A DNA stretch of 61,031 nt, taken from Sphaerosporella brunnea (Eukaryota > Ascomycota > Pezizomycetes > Pezizales > Pyronemataceae). The notes beneath the pieces were generated by a model. It did no database searches. It worked only from the letters and a program-made list of their open reading frames with translations, and was not told where the DNA came from. Each line of letters opens with the position of its first letter. Positions within the stretch are counted from its first letter, which is position 1. The position numbers were made by a program, and so were the translations under genes. The stretch lies in assembly GCA_008704415.1 (NCBI GenBank), contig VXIS01000294.1:1-61031 (forward strand). The letters run 5' to 3'. Below, one piece after another: positions 31,939-42,874 of this stretch.

Positions 31939-34900
31939 CTAATGCGGAATACCTACTCGGCGGTCGGGGAAAACGATTTTCCGCACTTCGGCGGTGAGAT
32001 CCGTGTTTGGTGATTCACAAGTGCCGGTCGGTATATTGCCCTCGGGGCGATCGGCCTTTTCCTCGGTGGCCACGTTTATCTTCGCAACGTCTAAGGACAT
32101 CGACGGCAAGTTGGTAACGCTCTGACCGGGAGCATCAGCACTTTGCTGTATTCCTCCAGGCAATTCGTTTTGCTGGAAGGATGGCTGCGCAGGTTGGATA
32201 TCGGTGATTGCATGCGGAGCGTTCGAGACGCCGTCCTGCGTTGGAATGACCGCAGGAATATTTGTGGTTTCTGGGTTCGGTGTATTGGTGTCCGACTGAT
32301 TGTCCAGTACCGGACCCTTCTGCTCTGGGGCCACGTGTATTTCCATACCGTCTAAGGACATTACCGAAAATTTATCAACAATCTCATCGATAGCAACTGT
32401 GCTGGCCGTAGTTCCGTGAGGCAATCCGTTCTGCTGAAGTGTCGGCTGGGCAGGCTGGACTCCGGTGTGAGGATGCTGGGCAGGCTGGACTCCGGTGTAA
32501 GGATGCTGGGCAGGCTGGACCCCGGTGTTAGGATGCGCAGCGTTTGAGAGTCCGCTTTGCTGAGGATTGGCCGCCGTGACATTCGTGGTGTCTTGGTTCG
32601 GTGTATTGGTGTCCGACTGATTGCCCAGTAGCGAACCGTTCTGCTTGGGCGCCGCGTTTATGTCTATATCGTTAAAGGACATTACCGACATATTGGCAAC
32701 GATCTCATCGATCGTAGCTGCGCTGGCCCTCGTTCGGTGCGGCGATCTATTGTGCTGAGGTGTCGGCTGGCCAGGCTGAACCCCAGTATTTTGATTCGCA
32801 GCGCCTGAGAAGCCGCTGTGCGGTGGAATTATCGGCATCTTAGCAACGCCCTTGTCCGACTGGTTGCCCGGTAGCGAACCCTTCTGCTCGGGTACCACGT
32901 CTATGTCCATACCGTCTAAGGACATTACCGAAAATTTCGCAACAATCTCATCAACAATAGCTGTGCTGGCCGTAGTTGCATGCGGCAATCCGTTTTGCTG
33001 AAGCGCCGGCTGGGCAGGCTGGACTCCGGTGTGAGGATGCTGGGCAGGCTGGACTCCGGTGTGAGCATTCTGGGCAGGCTGGACTCCGGTGTGGGGATGC
33101 TGGGCAGGCTGGACTCCGGTGTGAGCATGCTGGGCAGGCTGGACTCCGGTGTAAGGATGCTGGGCAGGCTGGACCCCGGTGTGAGGATGCTGGGCAGGCT
33201 GGACTCCGGTGTAAGGATGCTGGGCAGGCTGGACCCCGGTGTGAGCATGCTGGGCAGGCTGGACTCCGGTGTAAGGATGCTGGGCAGGCTGGACTCCGGT
33301 GTGAGGATGCTGGGCAGGCTGGACTCCGGTGTAAGGATGCGGAGCGTTTGAGAGGCCGCTCTGCTGAGGATTGGCCGCCGTGACATTTGTGGTTTCGTGG
33401 GGGTTTTGCGGCAATACGGGCATTTGCGAATCGTGCTGCGAGGGGTAGGACTGATTCATGTTTGGCACTGCCGACTGCCAGGGGGCGATGCCAGGAGGCA
33501 TAGTTGTGTTCCAGCCTGGGGCCGGTAGGTTCTGTTGCGGTGGCGGTAGCACCTGCGAAGGCTGGGTCGGAGAAGGGCAATCCACCATATCAAGTTCGGG
33601 ACCGGCAGTGTGAGCCGGTGTCTGGTCCTGGGGCTGCTGTGTAGTTTGAGGGCTACCCGGGACCTTGTAGTCGCTAACGGGAGGAGGAAACGCTTTCTCT
33701 TGGGTGGCTGGCGGTCCGGTCAGAGAGGTGTTCGTCGGAAACCAATTCATGGGGCCTGCATTGGGCGGTGCTGAGATGTTCGTCGGATACCAATTTGAGG
33801 GGCCTGCATAGGGCGGTATTGGCATGTTCCGTCGGGGCTGCACATTGATGTGATTCTGTGTCTGAGGGCCCACCACCTGAGGCGGCTGGGTTGCTGAAAG
33901 GGTACCCTGTGTATTAAAGGTGGGAACTTCCGGGCGCTTCCCTTTTCTATCGAAGGGTTGCTGAATGGTTTTGGAGGTATCCGAGACATTGCTATTTGTC
34001 ACGGGAGGAGGCAAAGCTTTCTCTTGGGTGGCTGGCAGTCCGGTCACAGAGGTGTTCGTCGGAAACCAATTCATGGGGCCTGCATTGGGCGGTGTTGGGA
34101 TGTTCGTCGGATACCAATTTGAGGGGCCTGCATAGGGCGGTATTGGGATGTTCCGTCGGGGCGGCCCATTGATGTGGTTCTGTGTCTGAGGGCCCACCAC
34201 CTGAGGCGGCTGGGTTGCTGAAAGGGTACCCTGTGTATTAAAGGTGGGAACTTCCGGGCGCTTCCCTTTTCTATCGAAGGGTTGCTGAATGGTTGTGGAG
34301 GTATCCGGGACATTGCTATTTGTCACGGGAGGAGGCAACGCTTTCTCTTGGGTGACTGGCGGAGTCGCCTCTTCTACTCTCTGCGAGTGGATAATGTCAG
34401 GCTGCATGGTTGTAGTTGGACCGCAGGCTGATCCATTCTGTGTCGGCGGGCCCGCCACCTGAGGCGGCTGGGTTGCTGAAAGGGTACCCTGTGTATCAAT
34501 ATTGGGAACGTCCGGGCGCTTCCCTTTCTTATCGCTGGGTAGCTCAATGGTTGTGGAGGTATCCGGGACATTGCTATTTGTAACGGGAGGAGGCAATGCT
34601 TTATCCAGGCTGACCTGCTGTGTGGTGAGAGGGGCGTCCGTCGCGTTCTGGTTCGTGGCGTCTGGCAGTTGGGCTGGCGGCTGTACGGCCGAAGGGCCAG
34701 GTGGGTTCGGGGCACCTGTCGCTCGCAGTTGGGCTGGCGGCTGTACGGACGAAGGGCCAGGTGGGTTCGGGACACCTGTCGCTGGCAGTTGGGCTGGCGG
34801 CTGTACGGACGAAGGGCCAGGTGGGTTCGGGACACCTGTCGCTGGCAGTTGGGCTGGCGGCTGTACGGCAGAAGGACCAGGTGGGTTCGGGACACCTGTC

Positions 34901-35195
34901 GCTGGCAGATTCGTAGCACCATCGCTAGTAGGAGTCGCCTTTTTCCTCGCACACTTGATATTCGGTTTGAACTTCTTGGTCCAGTGAACTTTGGGCGCGG
35001 GGTTGGGGGTGGCAGGGACCTGGTTGAACAATCAGCGCCAGCCATTTCACGTTGTTTTGCGGGCACGGTAGAACTCACATTGGCGTTAGCTGGGGCAGCG
35101 GGTACAATCGCTGGCGGGCTATTCGGAGGTGATTCATCGTCGTCGTCACTTCGGACTTCGTCTTCGTAGTGGTGGTCCTCGGACTTTCGCTTCAT
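31939..35195 (-). CDS. long Pro/Gln-rich disordered protein with multi-scale internal repeats, two exons
   Basis: Exons 35195-35079 and 35019-31939 join across a 59-nt GTGAGTTC...CAACCAG intron (1065 residues). Exon 1 (MKRKSEDHHYEDEVRSDDDDE) is charged. Exon 2 begins with a basic part (KKFKPNIKCARKK), then four 20-residue units LPATGVPNPPGPSxVQPPAQ, then a 108-residue unit present twice in tandem (333xx-343xx region at 33690-34337), then eleven 10-residue units of the type HPHTGVQPAQ (33012-33341) and three more near 32453-32540. The motif FSVMSLDGMxI recurs four to five times. No catalytic domain is visible. All repeats have lengths divisible by three and the frame is open throughout, so the protein is probably under constraint. 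It may be a disordered scaffold or secreted/wall-like protein, but no signal peptide is seen. Confidence 0.75.
33012..33341 (-). repeat. 30-bp minisatellite, 11 units, coding
   Basis: Units TGGGCAGGCTGGACTCCGGT plus 10 bp (plus-strand view) are repeated eleven times, with variation mainly at two bases. Units encode HPHTGVQPAQ-type decapeptides. Some alternate (PY/PH/AH), suggesting higher-order dimer duplication. Confidence 0.9.
33690..34337 (-). repeat. 324-bp tandem duplication within the gene
   Basis: 33690-34013 and 34014-34337 are nearly identical. They encode the same 108-residue unit (KALPPPVTNSNV...PTNTSVTG) with a few substitutions. Confidence 0.9.
34660..34905 (-). repeat. 60-bp tandem repeat, 4 units, coding
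   Basis: AGTTGGGCTGGCGGCTGTAC-type units of 60 bp are repeated four times, near-identical, encoding LPATGVPNPPGPSxVQPPAQ. Confidence 0.9.
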
Positions 35196-35856
35196 CGTGT
35201 GTCGATGTGGATATGCGTTGGTTGAGTTTGGGCTTGGTGGTTGGTGGTGGTGGAGGTACTTTGGTTGCTGGTGGTGCAGGTACTTGGGTTGGTGGTGGTA
35301 GTGGTGCAGGTACTTGGGTTGGTGGTGGTAGTGGAGGTGGTGGTCGAGGTTGAGGCAGCTGGAGCTGGAGCAGCGTGAATGGGTACGCCCAGACTGGTCG
35401 GGGCCATTGAGGTTGAGGCAGCCGGCAAAACACTGCCACGGCAGAAAAACAGGTATTGCGCCCAGAGCCGCGAAACCGTGCTCAGTTGTCTGATGCCATT
35501 TGGGATGAGTACGATTATTCCCCACCTCAAATGAATGCACCAGCCTAGCCATACATAAACCGAGGACAGGTATTCTAGTGTTTATCGCAAACAACGTCCA
35601 AGCACGACGCCCGATTTCTGCGGTTCTCATCCCACTCCTAAACTATGAATACCGAGCCCCGTTACACGGGATGGACCATATGGTGCGGCTCGACTGAAAC
35701 GTAGGCCTTCGACTGAGCGGTTTCCCGGTGTGCCCCTCACCCGCCGGGCAGGGCAATGATCTCTGAAGGAGTAATGGTACGACTAGGTGGCGGTGGTGGA
35801 GGCGCGTCGGGGGACGCGTCCACGTCGGGAAGCGGCGCGCGTCACCCCAAGAATTG
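35196..35856. other. upstream region of the long repeat gene; GT/CA-rich tracts
   Basis: 35220-35350 is a GGTGGT-rich tract (CCACCA on the gene strand), possibly a CT/CA-rich leader of the gene. No other gene is seen. Confidence 0.4.
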
Positions 35857-36358
35857 TTAAAGACGAGGGCGTGGGATGAGCTTCACTGAGAGGCGGTCAT
35901 TTGCAGTGTAGATTGAATTTCCAGGCTTGTTTGTTTTAAACCCGTGGTTCGGTTCCCGGATATTTTGATGTACGCACGGTTGAAAACGTGTTGCGAACGA
36001 GCGGCAAATGTAATTCAGAGTGATTGAGGAGTTGGAAATGTCCGAATTTTCATCAATAGTGCACGCGGGATTTCTGACAAGCCTTCGACCATTCTGCACT
36101 GTAATATACACATCGTCACCACAGCACGCACAATGCGATGCCAGCGATAACGCAGGGCCAGTCACTGCGCTGCGACCATGTTCTGCGCGGTCAATAAATG
36201 GGATATGCGGTGACGTTGAAAAGCTACATCCAACTTTGATACTTCCGGCACCATCCCAGGTAGCCGAAACCTCACTAATTGCGTCATCGACTTCAAGCTT
36301 TGGCTGGAACTCTTGCGCTCTGTGTACTTGCCAGTCGTGACAATCACTCCGCCTTCCT
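35857..36358 (-). CDS. partial hypothetical protein with Cys pairs (3' exon)
   Basis: The minus-strand frame is open for ~167 codons from about 36358 to the stop at 35857, without an ATG, so it is probably a 3' exon or remnant. It reads protein-like: QEFQPKLEVDDAISEVSATW, a glycine turn (WDGAGSIKVGCSF), a Cys-Cys motif (HCACCGDDVYITV) and a basic end (LSVKLIPRPRL). A GTAAGG donor-like sequence lies just upstream at ~36362. Family not recognised. Confidence 0.4.
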
Positions 36359-36683
36359 TACCGGTTGCGCGTGCTAGTTGTGGACAATATCGTCATGGTG
36401 TCATCCTACACCGTCAGTAATGCAATTTGTTAAGACATCACCAGATATAGCTTGAGCCACCCGGCTACGGTAATTCCTGGCGCTACCTACATGTTTCCAG
36501 TGAAAATTGATAGTGTTGCCCATGACCGGAGTTACGTTCAGGTTATATTCAGTACCCTTGGTCAGTAGTCATGACATCGTTCGTAACTTTTGTCTTAGCA
36601 AGTAGAACAGCGACGCCGCCGGCGCTTCACCATGCCCGACGCCCGCTGCAATAGAGAAAATCACGTACATTTATTCTACCTAT

Positions 36684-36748
36684 CCCTATATATATAGAGC
36701 GAAGTTTCCGGCGCGAAAATATACCCGGCTTACCAGCGAGTGACGATC
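36684..36748 (+). repeat. dispersed repeat R1, partial copy
   Basis: CCCTATATATATAGAG, AAGTTTCCGGCGCGAAAAT and CAGCGAGTGACGAT are the same as at 37534-37596, in the same orientation. The unbroken TATATATA here is the empty-site form of the locus where MITE 2 sits. Confidence 0.75.
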
Positions 36749-36804
36749 CGTGCTGTCATCTCTGCACATGTTTCGATCACTGCGCGTCACTGCCGTATTC
36801 TGAC

Positions 36805-37307
36805 TACCGTATTTTTCCGGTACGATGGGAATTGCCACCACCGAAGTTGATCTTTTCTAAGTAGCAAACGTACTATGTATGGAAACATGACGCAGCCGGC
36901 AAACCTTACGTGATGGCGAACAGGGGCGGGCACTGGAGACGACGGAGACACAACTCGAGAGCAAGAGAATGGGCGACGTCACTTAGCCCATTCTCTTGTC
37001 CTCAACCCTACGGCTCGTCATACCGAATCCCCTGCAATTATGAAGCCAGATGTGCGACCAGGACCGCGGCGATTTTCCGTTGCTGAGTGGAGCCAGAATG
37101 GTGACAATCAAATGCCGGTTGTACTGCGCACTCTGCTTGACCGCGAACGTTCGAACCCCGATAGAAAAATTGTCGGTCGCCGCTCTGCTACGCGCCCAGC
37201 CATTGTCGCCTCCTTAGTGCGTCATGTTTCCATACATAGTACGTTTGCTACTTAGAAAAGATTAACTTCGGCGGTGGCAATTCCCATCGTACCGGAAAAA
37301 TACGGTA
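36805..37307. mobile_element. MITE 3, TA-flanked, ~88 bp inverted repeats
   Basis: TACCGTATTTTTCCGGTACG at 36805 mirrors CGTACCGGAAAAATACGGTA ending at 37307. Pairing continues through TTTTCTAAGTAGCAAACG and ATGGAAACATGACGCA. Length 503 bp. An internal perfect 13-bp stem (CAAGAGAATGGGC) lies near 36960-37002. No transposase. Confidence 0.88.
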
Positions 37308-37469
37308 ACCGAAGCTCAATCCAACGTTGCAACGCTGCTTACATTGCCCGCCTTTGCAAATTGACCGCGGCCTCCAACTACAGACGATTAGGCGCCAGCA
37401 TGATACATCGCAGCACCGTCAATTTCAGGCAATGTATGTTCCTCACCACCCTCAGTTCTTCACGTGCTT

Positions 37470-37757
37470 CACCTTAAGTGGCGCTATTCTAATGACCACA
37501 CACTGTGTGGTCGCCACATGGGTGTTCACTCGTCCCTATATATATAGAGAAGTTTCCGGCGCGAAAATTTACCCGGCTTCCCAGCGAGTGACGATTACCT
37601 ATAATGCAGTTGGTGGGGCGTTTTCCGGTGGCGTTTTCCGGAGGCTCAACCCTGAATTTCCGACCAACTGCACAGCTCTATCATTCTGGAGCGGAGCCAT
37701 ATCGACGACACTGAATAAAAGCAACTGCGCCGTGTTTCACACACATACGCCCTGACT
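37470..37757 (-). repeat. dispersed repeat R1, fullest copy
   Basis: On the minus strand the order is GGCGTATGTGTGTGAAACAC, GGGTAAATTTTCGCGCCG, CTCTATATATATAGGG, GTGAACACCCATGTGGCG and AGCGCCACTTAAGG. These match the pieces at 15427-16028 and 42168-42250. Confidence 0.65.
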
Positions 37758-37967
37758 TCGAATGGGGCAAGCGTGAGGGGTGCAGTCATGCATTCTCACT
37801 CTGTCCACTCCCGCCTGCTCCGTAACGCTCTCAACCAAGCGACAAACAAAATAACAGAAATGCATAAGAAAATTAATAAAAAAGTCCACGCGCTAAGGCA
37901 ACAAAATCTACGCAAAGGGGAGAGCAGCAAAAACCTTCCGCTCCCAGGCGTGTAGGAGGCGGCGAGG

Positions 37968-38054
37968 AAGCCCCAGGACTTGAACCGAGGCACCCCAGCT
38001 GTGAAGGGGTACCAGTCCTACCCGGCAGTTTATACCACTGGGCCATGGGGGCTT
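37968..38054 (-). ncRNA. tRNA-like sequence, probably a decayed or SINE-type tRNA relic
   Basis: Box A TGGCCCAGTGG (38035-38045) and box B GGTTCAAGTCC (37976-37986) are near-canonical, and AAGCCCC pairs with GGGGCTT at the ends (87 nt). The T stem has a mismatch, the anticodon arm is ambiguous (ACCCC...GGGGT with an enlarged TTCAC-containing loop) and positions 8-9 do not fit. I would not assign an amino acid. Confidence 0.4.
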
Positions 38055-38474
38055 TTTGATATCAGGTTGAAAGCAGTCGGACCTATAAACACTCAATCTT
38101 GCATGGCTAATCATACCGCCGGAGGCAATGTGCCGTCCAAGTTGAAATTTCAGGTCCTCACGATTGCTATGCCACAGCTTAACGATGTCACGGCCAATTG
38201 TATTCCGTCCAATAAGGTGTTCTTTCACCGTTGGAACCAGCAGCTGAGGGAAATATGTGTTTTCCACAATTCGCTCAGCAACGTTGGATGACAGAATAAA
38301 CAAAGCAAGAAGGTGGCGGAAAATTCGTTTCCTTAACGGAATACCACTTGGTCTAGTTCGAAAATGCACTTCTCCGTTGTCTTCTGGCTCCTCATCATCC
38401 GGGCAGCGTCGCTTCAGACTGCCAATAACAGGCTGACCAAGAGAAGCTCTCTCCAGAAGACATAAACTTCCCAC
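38055..38474 (-). CDS. possible hypothetical exon
   Basis: The frame starting MGSLCLLERASLGQP has an acidic patch (CPDDEEPEDNGEVHF), a basic helix (PLRKRIFRHLLALFIL) and an amphipathic part (PTVKEHLIGRNTIGRD). It runs on into the tRNA-like sequence, so its true end is unknown. No family recognised. Confidence 0.25.
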
Positions 38475-40640
38475 TATACGCTGCGGCTTGCAGTCTCATT
38501 AGCATCACCGTCACGGCTGCTCAGGCCTGCGCCCTCGCTTTCCATGGTGGGAAACCGTATTCAGACTTATGAACGGCAGTCATGAACAGAGTTATAACTT
38601 AGGTCACGTATTTTTGGTCAGAAGTTAGTGTACAAAGTCAAGCGTTGCCAACCAGTCACAGGACGAAAAATTGAGTGGATAGTCTTTTGATTGTACATCT
38701 TCCTGAATTACTGCAACACGTTTCAGATTCCGCCGCTTTTATTGTACTGACCCATCACTTATGAACTCCCACACCGCGGCGCAATCACTCGATCACAGAA
38801 TATCATCCGCCCACGGTCCCAACGCTTCAGGTCAAGCGGATACAGAAATAAACCGAATAAACAACTCACACCAGCTTTGCCATAACCCCCACCACCTCCA
38901 CCACCACCACTATTAAAAACCTGATATCGCAGATAGCAAACCCCCTTTCGTTCAACACGGACCTGGCAGAGCCATCGCTGTCCGCGCCGACAACGGACTG
39001 ACTCCGCATTGCCTTCGTGTGGTGGGTATTGACCGTATCAATCGCTGCATGGTGGGGACTAATGACGGCTGCTTCTGATCGTACTATGAAATGAAGAGGA
39101 AGCTTGGTATACCTACTGCTGTGTAATGGTCCCCGACACCGTCGGCCTGGTTTCCGATTTGACAAAACCTGATAATGCAATGCTCGCCAGGCTTGGCACC
39201 TTCATCTCGGCGCTTGACCGCCATCACTGTACGGGGCTCGCTCTGTCGGCCCGGTTGCTGACCCATGACCACCAGCTTGATCCGCATCCGCGCCCCGTTC
39301 TATTATTCCCGGGTCTTCCACTGCTCTAGAAGCAGGTGCACAAACCCGCCCCCCCCCCCCCCACACACACACTGACAACCCGCTGGCAGAACCTGCCAGA
39401 TCAGCATCATATGATTTCCGGGCTGATCGTTGATCCGCCTATTCTCGATAAACAGCGCCGCCATCAAAAGCCCAAGCCGAAACGCCTGCTCGATCCGAGC
39501 ACCTGGAAAGCGTCGCACACGCGACTGCTCCGCATCGAGCTTCAATTGTTATTCTCCTGCTCCTCAGCGCCGACCTCTTGCCAGGCAATCCCTCAATCAC
39601 GAACGCCGAGGCCTACGGCGATCTAGCTCCGACCATGAAATCACTGTGCGCGTCCAACGAACGTTGGATTAGCGCTAGCAGCACCTGGGAAGACGATTTG
39701 TGGATGGTCTGGTCGTCGCAGGAGTTGATTATTGACTCCAGCCGACCGACGTCATGAATGAGCTCTCGCAGGAGACGACAGTCTGGGTGGACGCCGTGCT
39801 GGGATTTTTGATGACGCATGCACTGCGCACGCGACCTGCGATGATCTTGGAACACCTCAACAGCCCTGGGTTCAAAGCCAGGTGAAAGAGCTTTCGTTGT
39901 CGCTTTACGTCAGGTTCCCTTAAAAGCAAATCCAACACGCAAGACCGCCGGCGCCGACGCTTTTCACCTATCGCACCCGCACCTTCCACGAGCAAAGAAG
40001 AAGCCAATCTGCTCCCTCTGGTGCAACCCGATGGTGGCGCTTTTGATACAGTTGTCACTCATACAATGCAATTATGCTCAAATTGTAATACTCGGAATGC
40101 GATGAATCCTTTTAGCCCTGTCACATCATCCCTTTCTATGTTGAGTGAGTGTGACGGCTGTGCTATTAGATGATATTTGTCGCGCGCCAATTGCCAGCAA
40201 CCCTTCTGGAGACCATCAAGCGACGTCATCAGCTGTCCTGTGGGACAGCCAGCTCAGAGGTACCCCTGATGCGGCAGAGGTGGAAAAATCTTTGGTGCTG
40301 TTTATTCGCAATGAGATTTGACGCGATCAAACAGAATCTAGGAAAATCGAGAGAGCGCAGATACGCCAACCGCTGTTGGGCGTGAGATCACAGCGGGGAG
40401 AGAGGATAGAATGGGGTCCCAGCTTATTTGGTCAGGAAATTGGTCGAGGACCAGGTGCGATCAGGGGGCGATGTCCGGCGTTCCACAATTTGCCGCATGG
40501 ATAGGAGTCGCAGCCAGGCCCACGCCACCGATTATGCAGATGATAATGGGGAGTCTGGGGTGTGCTTTGGACTTTTTTCTCACCGTGATTTTGGCACTGT
40601 TGTTGCAGCAAAAGTCTGACACTGGAGCCTTGTTTAAATT
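38475..40640. other. decayed coding traces, no intact gene
   Basis: On the plus strand 39556-39760 reads LSADLLPGNPSITNAEAYGD...WISASSTWEDDLWMVWSS and, after a frame change, 39755-39883 reads NELSQETTVWVDAVLGFLMT...MILEHLNSPGFKAR. These look like fragments of one dead gene. A C-run then CA repeats lie at 39346-39371. Confidence 0.35.
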
Positions 40641-40715
40641 CTCGGGTTTTCCGTGTTGAGCCACCGTGTTGCCAGCGCAGCGGCTCACTTTGCTCTATAT
40701 TTATTGTGAGAGTGA
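40641..40715. repeat. block shared with 20561-20640
   Basis: Same ordered motifs (TCGGGTTTTCCG, GCAGCGGCTCACTTTGCTCT) as at the upstream edge of the Ngaro-like element. No element coding sequence follows here. Confidence 0.55.
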
Positions 40716-40787
40716 CGTCTTCAATCACCGCAATCACCAGGCATCATTCAGTTGAACTATTTTGGCCGATGCCCAGCCCTGTTGACC

Positions 40788-41345
40788 AAATTTAGCCGAC
40801 GCCAAGCCTCGCTGGACTATAAATACCGGCCTATGCGCACCTCCCTCTCTCCCTTTGCCTTCCACCCCTCTTTCTTTATACCCCCTCCTTCTTTCTTTAC
40901 ACCACACCTCAGACGCTCATTAAAGTCTGATGATACACGGTGCAACATCTTCTTCCGCCATCTTGACTGATGATAGTCTTGATGATGAAGATGTGTGACC
41001 CAGATCAAGAAAGTCGCAAGCACATTTTCTCAACACTGCAGGTTTCAAGAACTGTGATCCTGGTACAGAGGTTGGGAACGGGCTTACATAAAAAGAAGGC
41101 TATTGTGTATCGTGTATACCTGCGTCATCGCGATTCTTCACACGGTCATTCATTCAACGTCCGATGATATTTTCTTCATCTCGTCAGACGATAGTGTTGA
41201 TGACAGAGATGTATGATCCAGATCAAGAAAGAATCCAGCAATCTCTCTCAGCACTGCAGGGTTTATGCAGCTTCGAACCTGGTACAGAGGTGTTGGTAAC
41301 GGGCTTACATTTAATGAAACCTTCTATCATGCGGAGGCTCTATTC
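40788..41345 (+). repeat. duplicated promoter/gene-start segment, copy 2
   Basis: 40788-41150 matches 13155-13518 with few differences, including GGACTATAAATACCGG. A second, diverged module (41159-41345) repeats the pattern CCAGATCAAGAAAG...CTGCAGG...GGTACAGAGGT...GGGCTTACAT. The plus-strand frame 41164-41517 (MIFSSSRQTIVLMTEMYDP...) is open and could be a remnant of the encoded protein. Confidence 0.7.
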
Positions 41346-42167
41346 ATTCGCTGGGGTGCAAGCGGCCCGCGTTTCACTTGACGCCCTTCGACATCGAGAC
41401 TGTTCAGGGAACGCCGCTGCCTGCAAACTCACTGTATACAAACCAATGCAGCCGCAAAGCATGGGTGCTGAATTTATACCTTCCCGCAGGGTTTTCAAAC
41501 CCTCTATCAACAGCTAAGGTGTGCTGGTGACAGCGTTGGAATTAATACAGTTTCTAGACAAAAGTCTTGGTGATTGCACTGCGGAAACTATAATTTGCAC
41601 AACCACAACAGCGTCTTCTGATTGAGAGCCACAAAAAAAATCCACCTCATTCGCGACTATGTGAACTATTTTTGTAGCCAGTATCAAGCCCTTTCATCAA
41701 CTGTTTGTTGTTGTTGTACGCTGGCTCGCTTAAAACGGTTCCTTAATTCCTGTAGCTCAATATCAAGCAAATGACATGTTCAAAAATCTTTAAAAACGGC
41801 TTCTGTATAGCAATAATACGTCTACCAAGCTGGCAATTTTTTAAAGCTGAACCTATTGAGATAGACTCAATTTGGTGGACTGCGGTTTTCTTGGGGACGT
41901 GAAAACTGAGAAACCCCTGCCATGAAGAGATTAACCTCTGATTTGGTGACGATATTTGAAGCACTTATGTGTGTCTGAAATTTTTGAAATTTTTTTTTAC
42001 AAGATCTTTTACATATGAAGTGTTAGATACGAGAGTCCTGAGGTCAAAAAGCAAGAACCGGTGTCCTGGTGTTGAGCAGAAAGCGCACATTGTCGCCCAC
42101 TTTTGGTGGGGTTTCGCAGAATCACGAAGACTTTTGTCAAGGAACTGTAGGTTATGGTGGTAGACAG
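41346..42167. other. no gene seen
   Basis: AT-rich stretches and short frames only. Confidence 0.35.
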
Positions 42168-42250
42168 CGGTGTGGTGTGCAGTCATTAGTACAACGCCAC
42201 TTAATGTAGAGTTGCAGCCAGGGCGTATGTGTGTGAAACACGGCGCAGTG
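42168..42250 (+). repeat. dispersed repeat R1, partial copy
   Basis: GTGTGGTGTGCAGTCATTAG, CGCCACTTAATGTAG and GTGTGAAACACGGCGCAGT match 15903-16006 in order. Confidence 0.65.
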
Positions 42251-42750
42251 AAGTAAAGAGAGGAGTGGTTTGGGGAGGAGGAGGCAAAACCGTCTCACTT
42301 CACCGCTGCCACCTGCATGGATAAATACAATTCCATTGCAGTTCACAACTGTCTAAAACTCTAGGAGTGTGTACAGTAGAGTAGTCGCTCGGCAGTTTCG
42401 TCGCTGAAGCTCCTCCACGGCTCCCGTCCAGGATGGTAGAGCTGTGCAGTCGCTGCGCTCCAAAATCCGACGGTTCGAAAGTTAGGGTTGAGCCTCGTCA
42501 GCTGCAGCAGATAGCTGGCCGAATATCCGGCATAATATGCTCTGCGGAAGAACTATACCGGCGACGAAACGGTAACAGGATGAGCACACGGTCAGCTCTC
42601 GCAAAGTTTCATTGTGGGTGCAGCCACATTGGCGCACAGAGCATCGTGAGCCAAGATCTCCAACCAGCCAGGGGAACATGAGTGAGTTGCGCTGATGACT
42701 GTCTACACCGGAACACTCATCAGGCACAAGGTTGTGAGACTGTCGCATCA

Positions 42751-42874
42751 GCGTCCCTAGTCCAGTGGGTTAGAGTGTAATAATCCCGTTGTTGGTCTGC
42801 TTGCGCGCCCGCGGTTCGACTCCCGTTTGCTTGCTAGGAAAACCGGTGCCCCTCTTTTTTTTTTTTTTTTTTTT
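42751..42874 (+). ncRNA. tRNA-like head followed by a T run (SINE-like)
   Basis: Box A TAGTCCAGTGG (42758-42768) and box B GGTTCGACTCC (42813-42823) are 55 bp apart. Acceptor and T stems do not pair well. A run of 20 T (42855-42874), a pol III terminator, follows. This is the shape of a tRNA-derived retroposon or dead tRNA, not a functional tRNA. Confidence 0.4.

Noticed and set aside
32976..33383. Plus-strand frames rich in GQAGLRCEDA repeats
   Set aside because: They are antisense to the coding minisatellite of the minus-strand gene and have no independent support.
37968..38054. Selenocysteine tRNA, because the loop can be read with a TCA anticodon and the length is 87 nt
   Set aside because: The stems do not match the 9+4 or 8+5 pattern, the anticodon reading is ambiguous, and Dikarya are not known to use selenocysteine.
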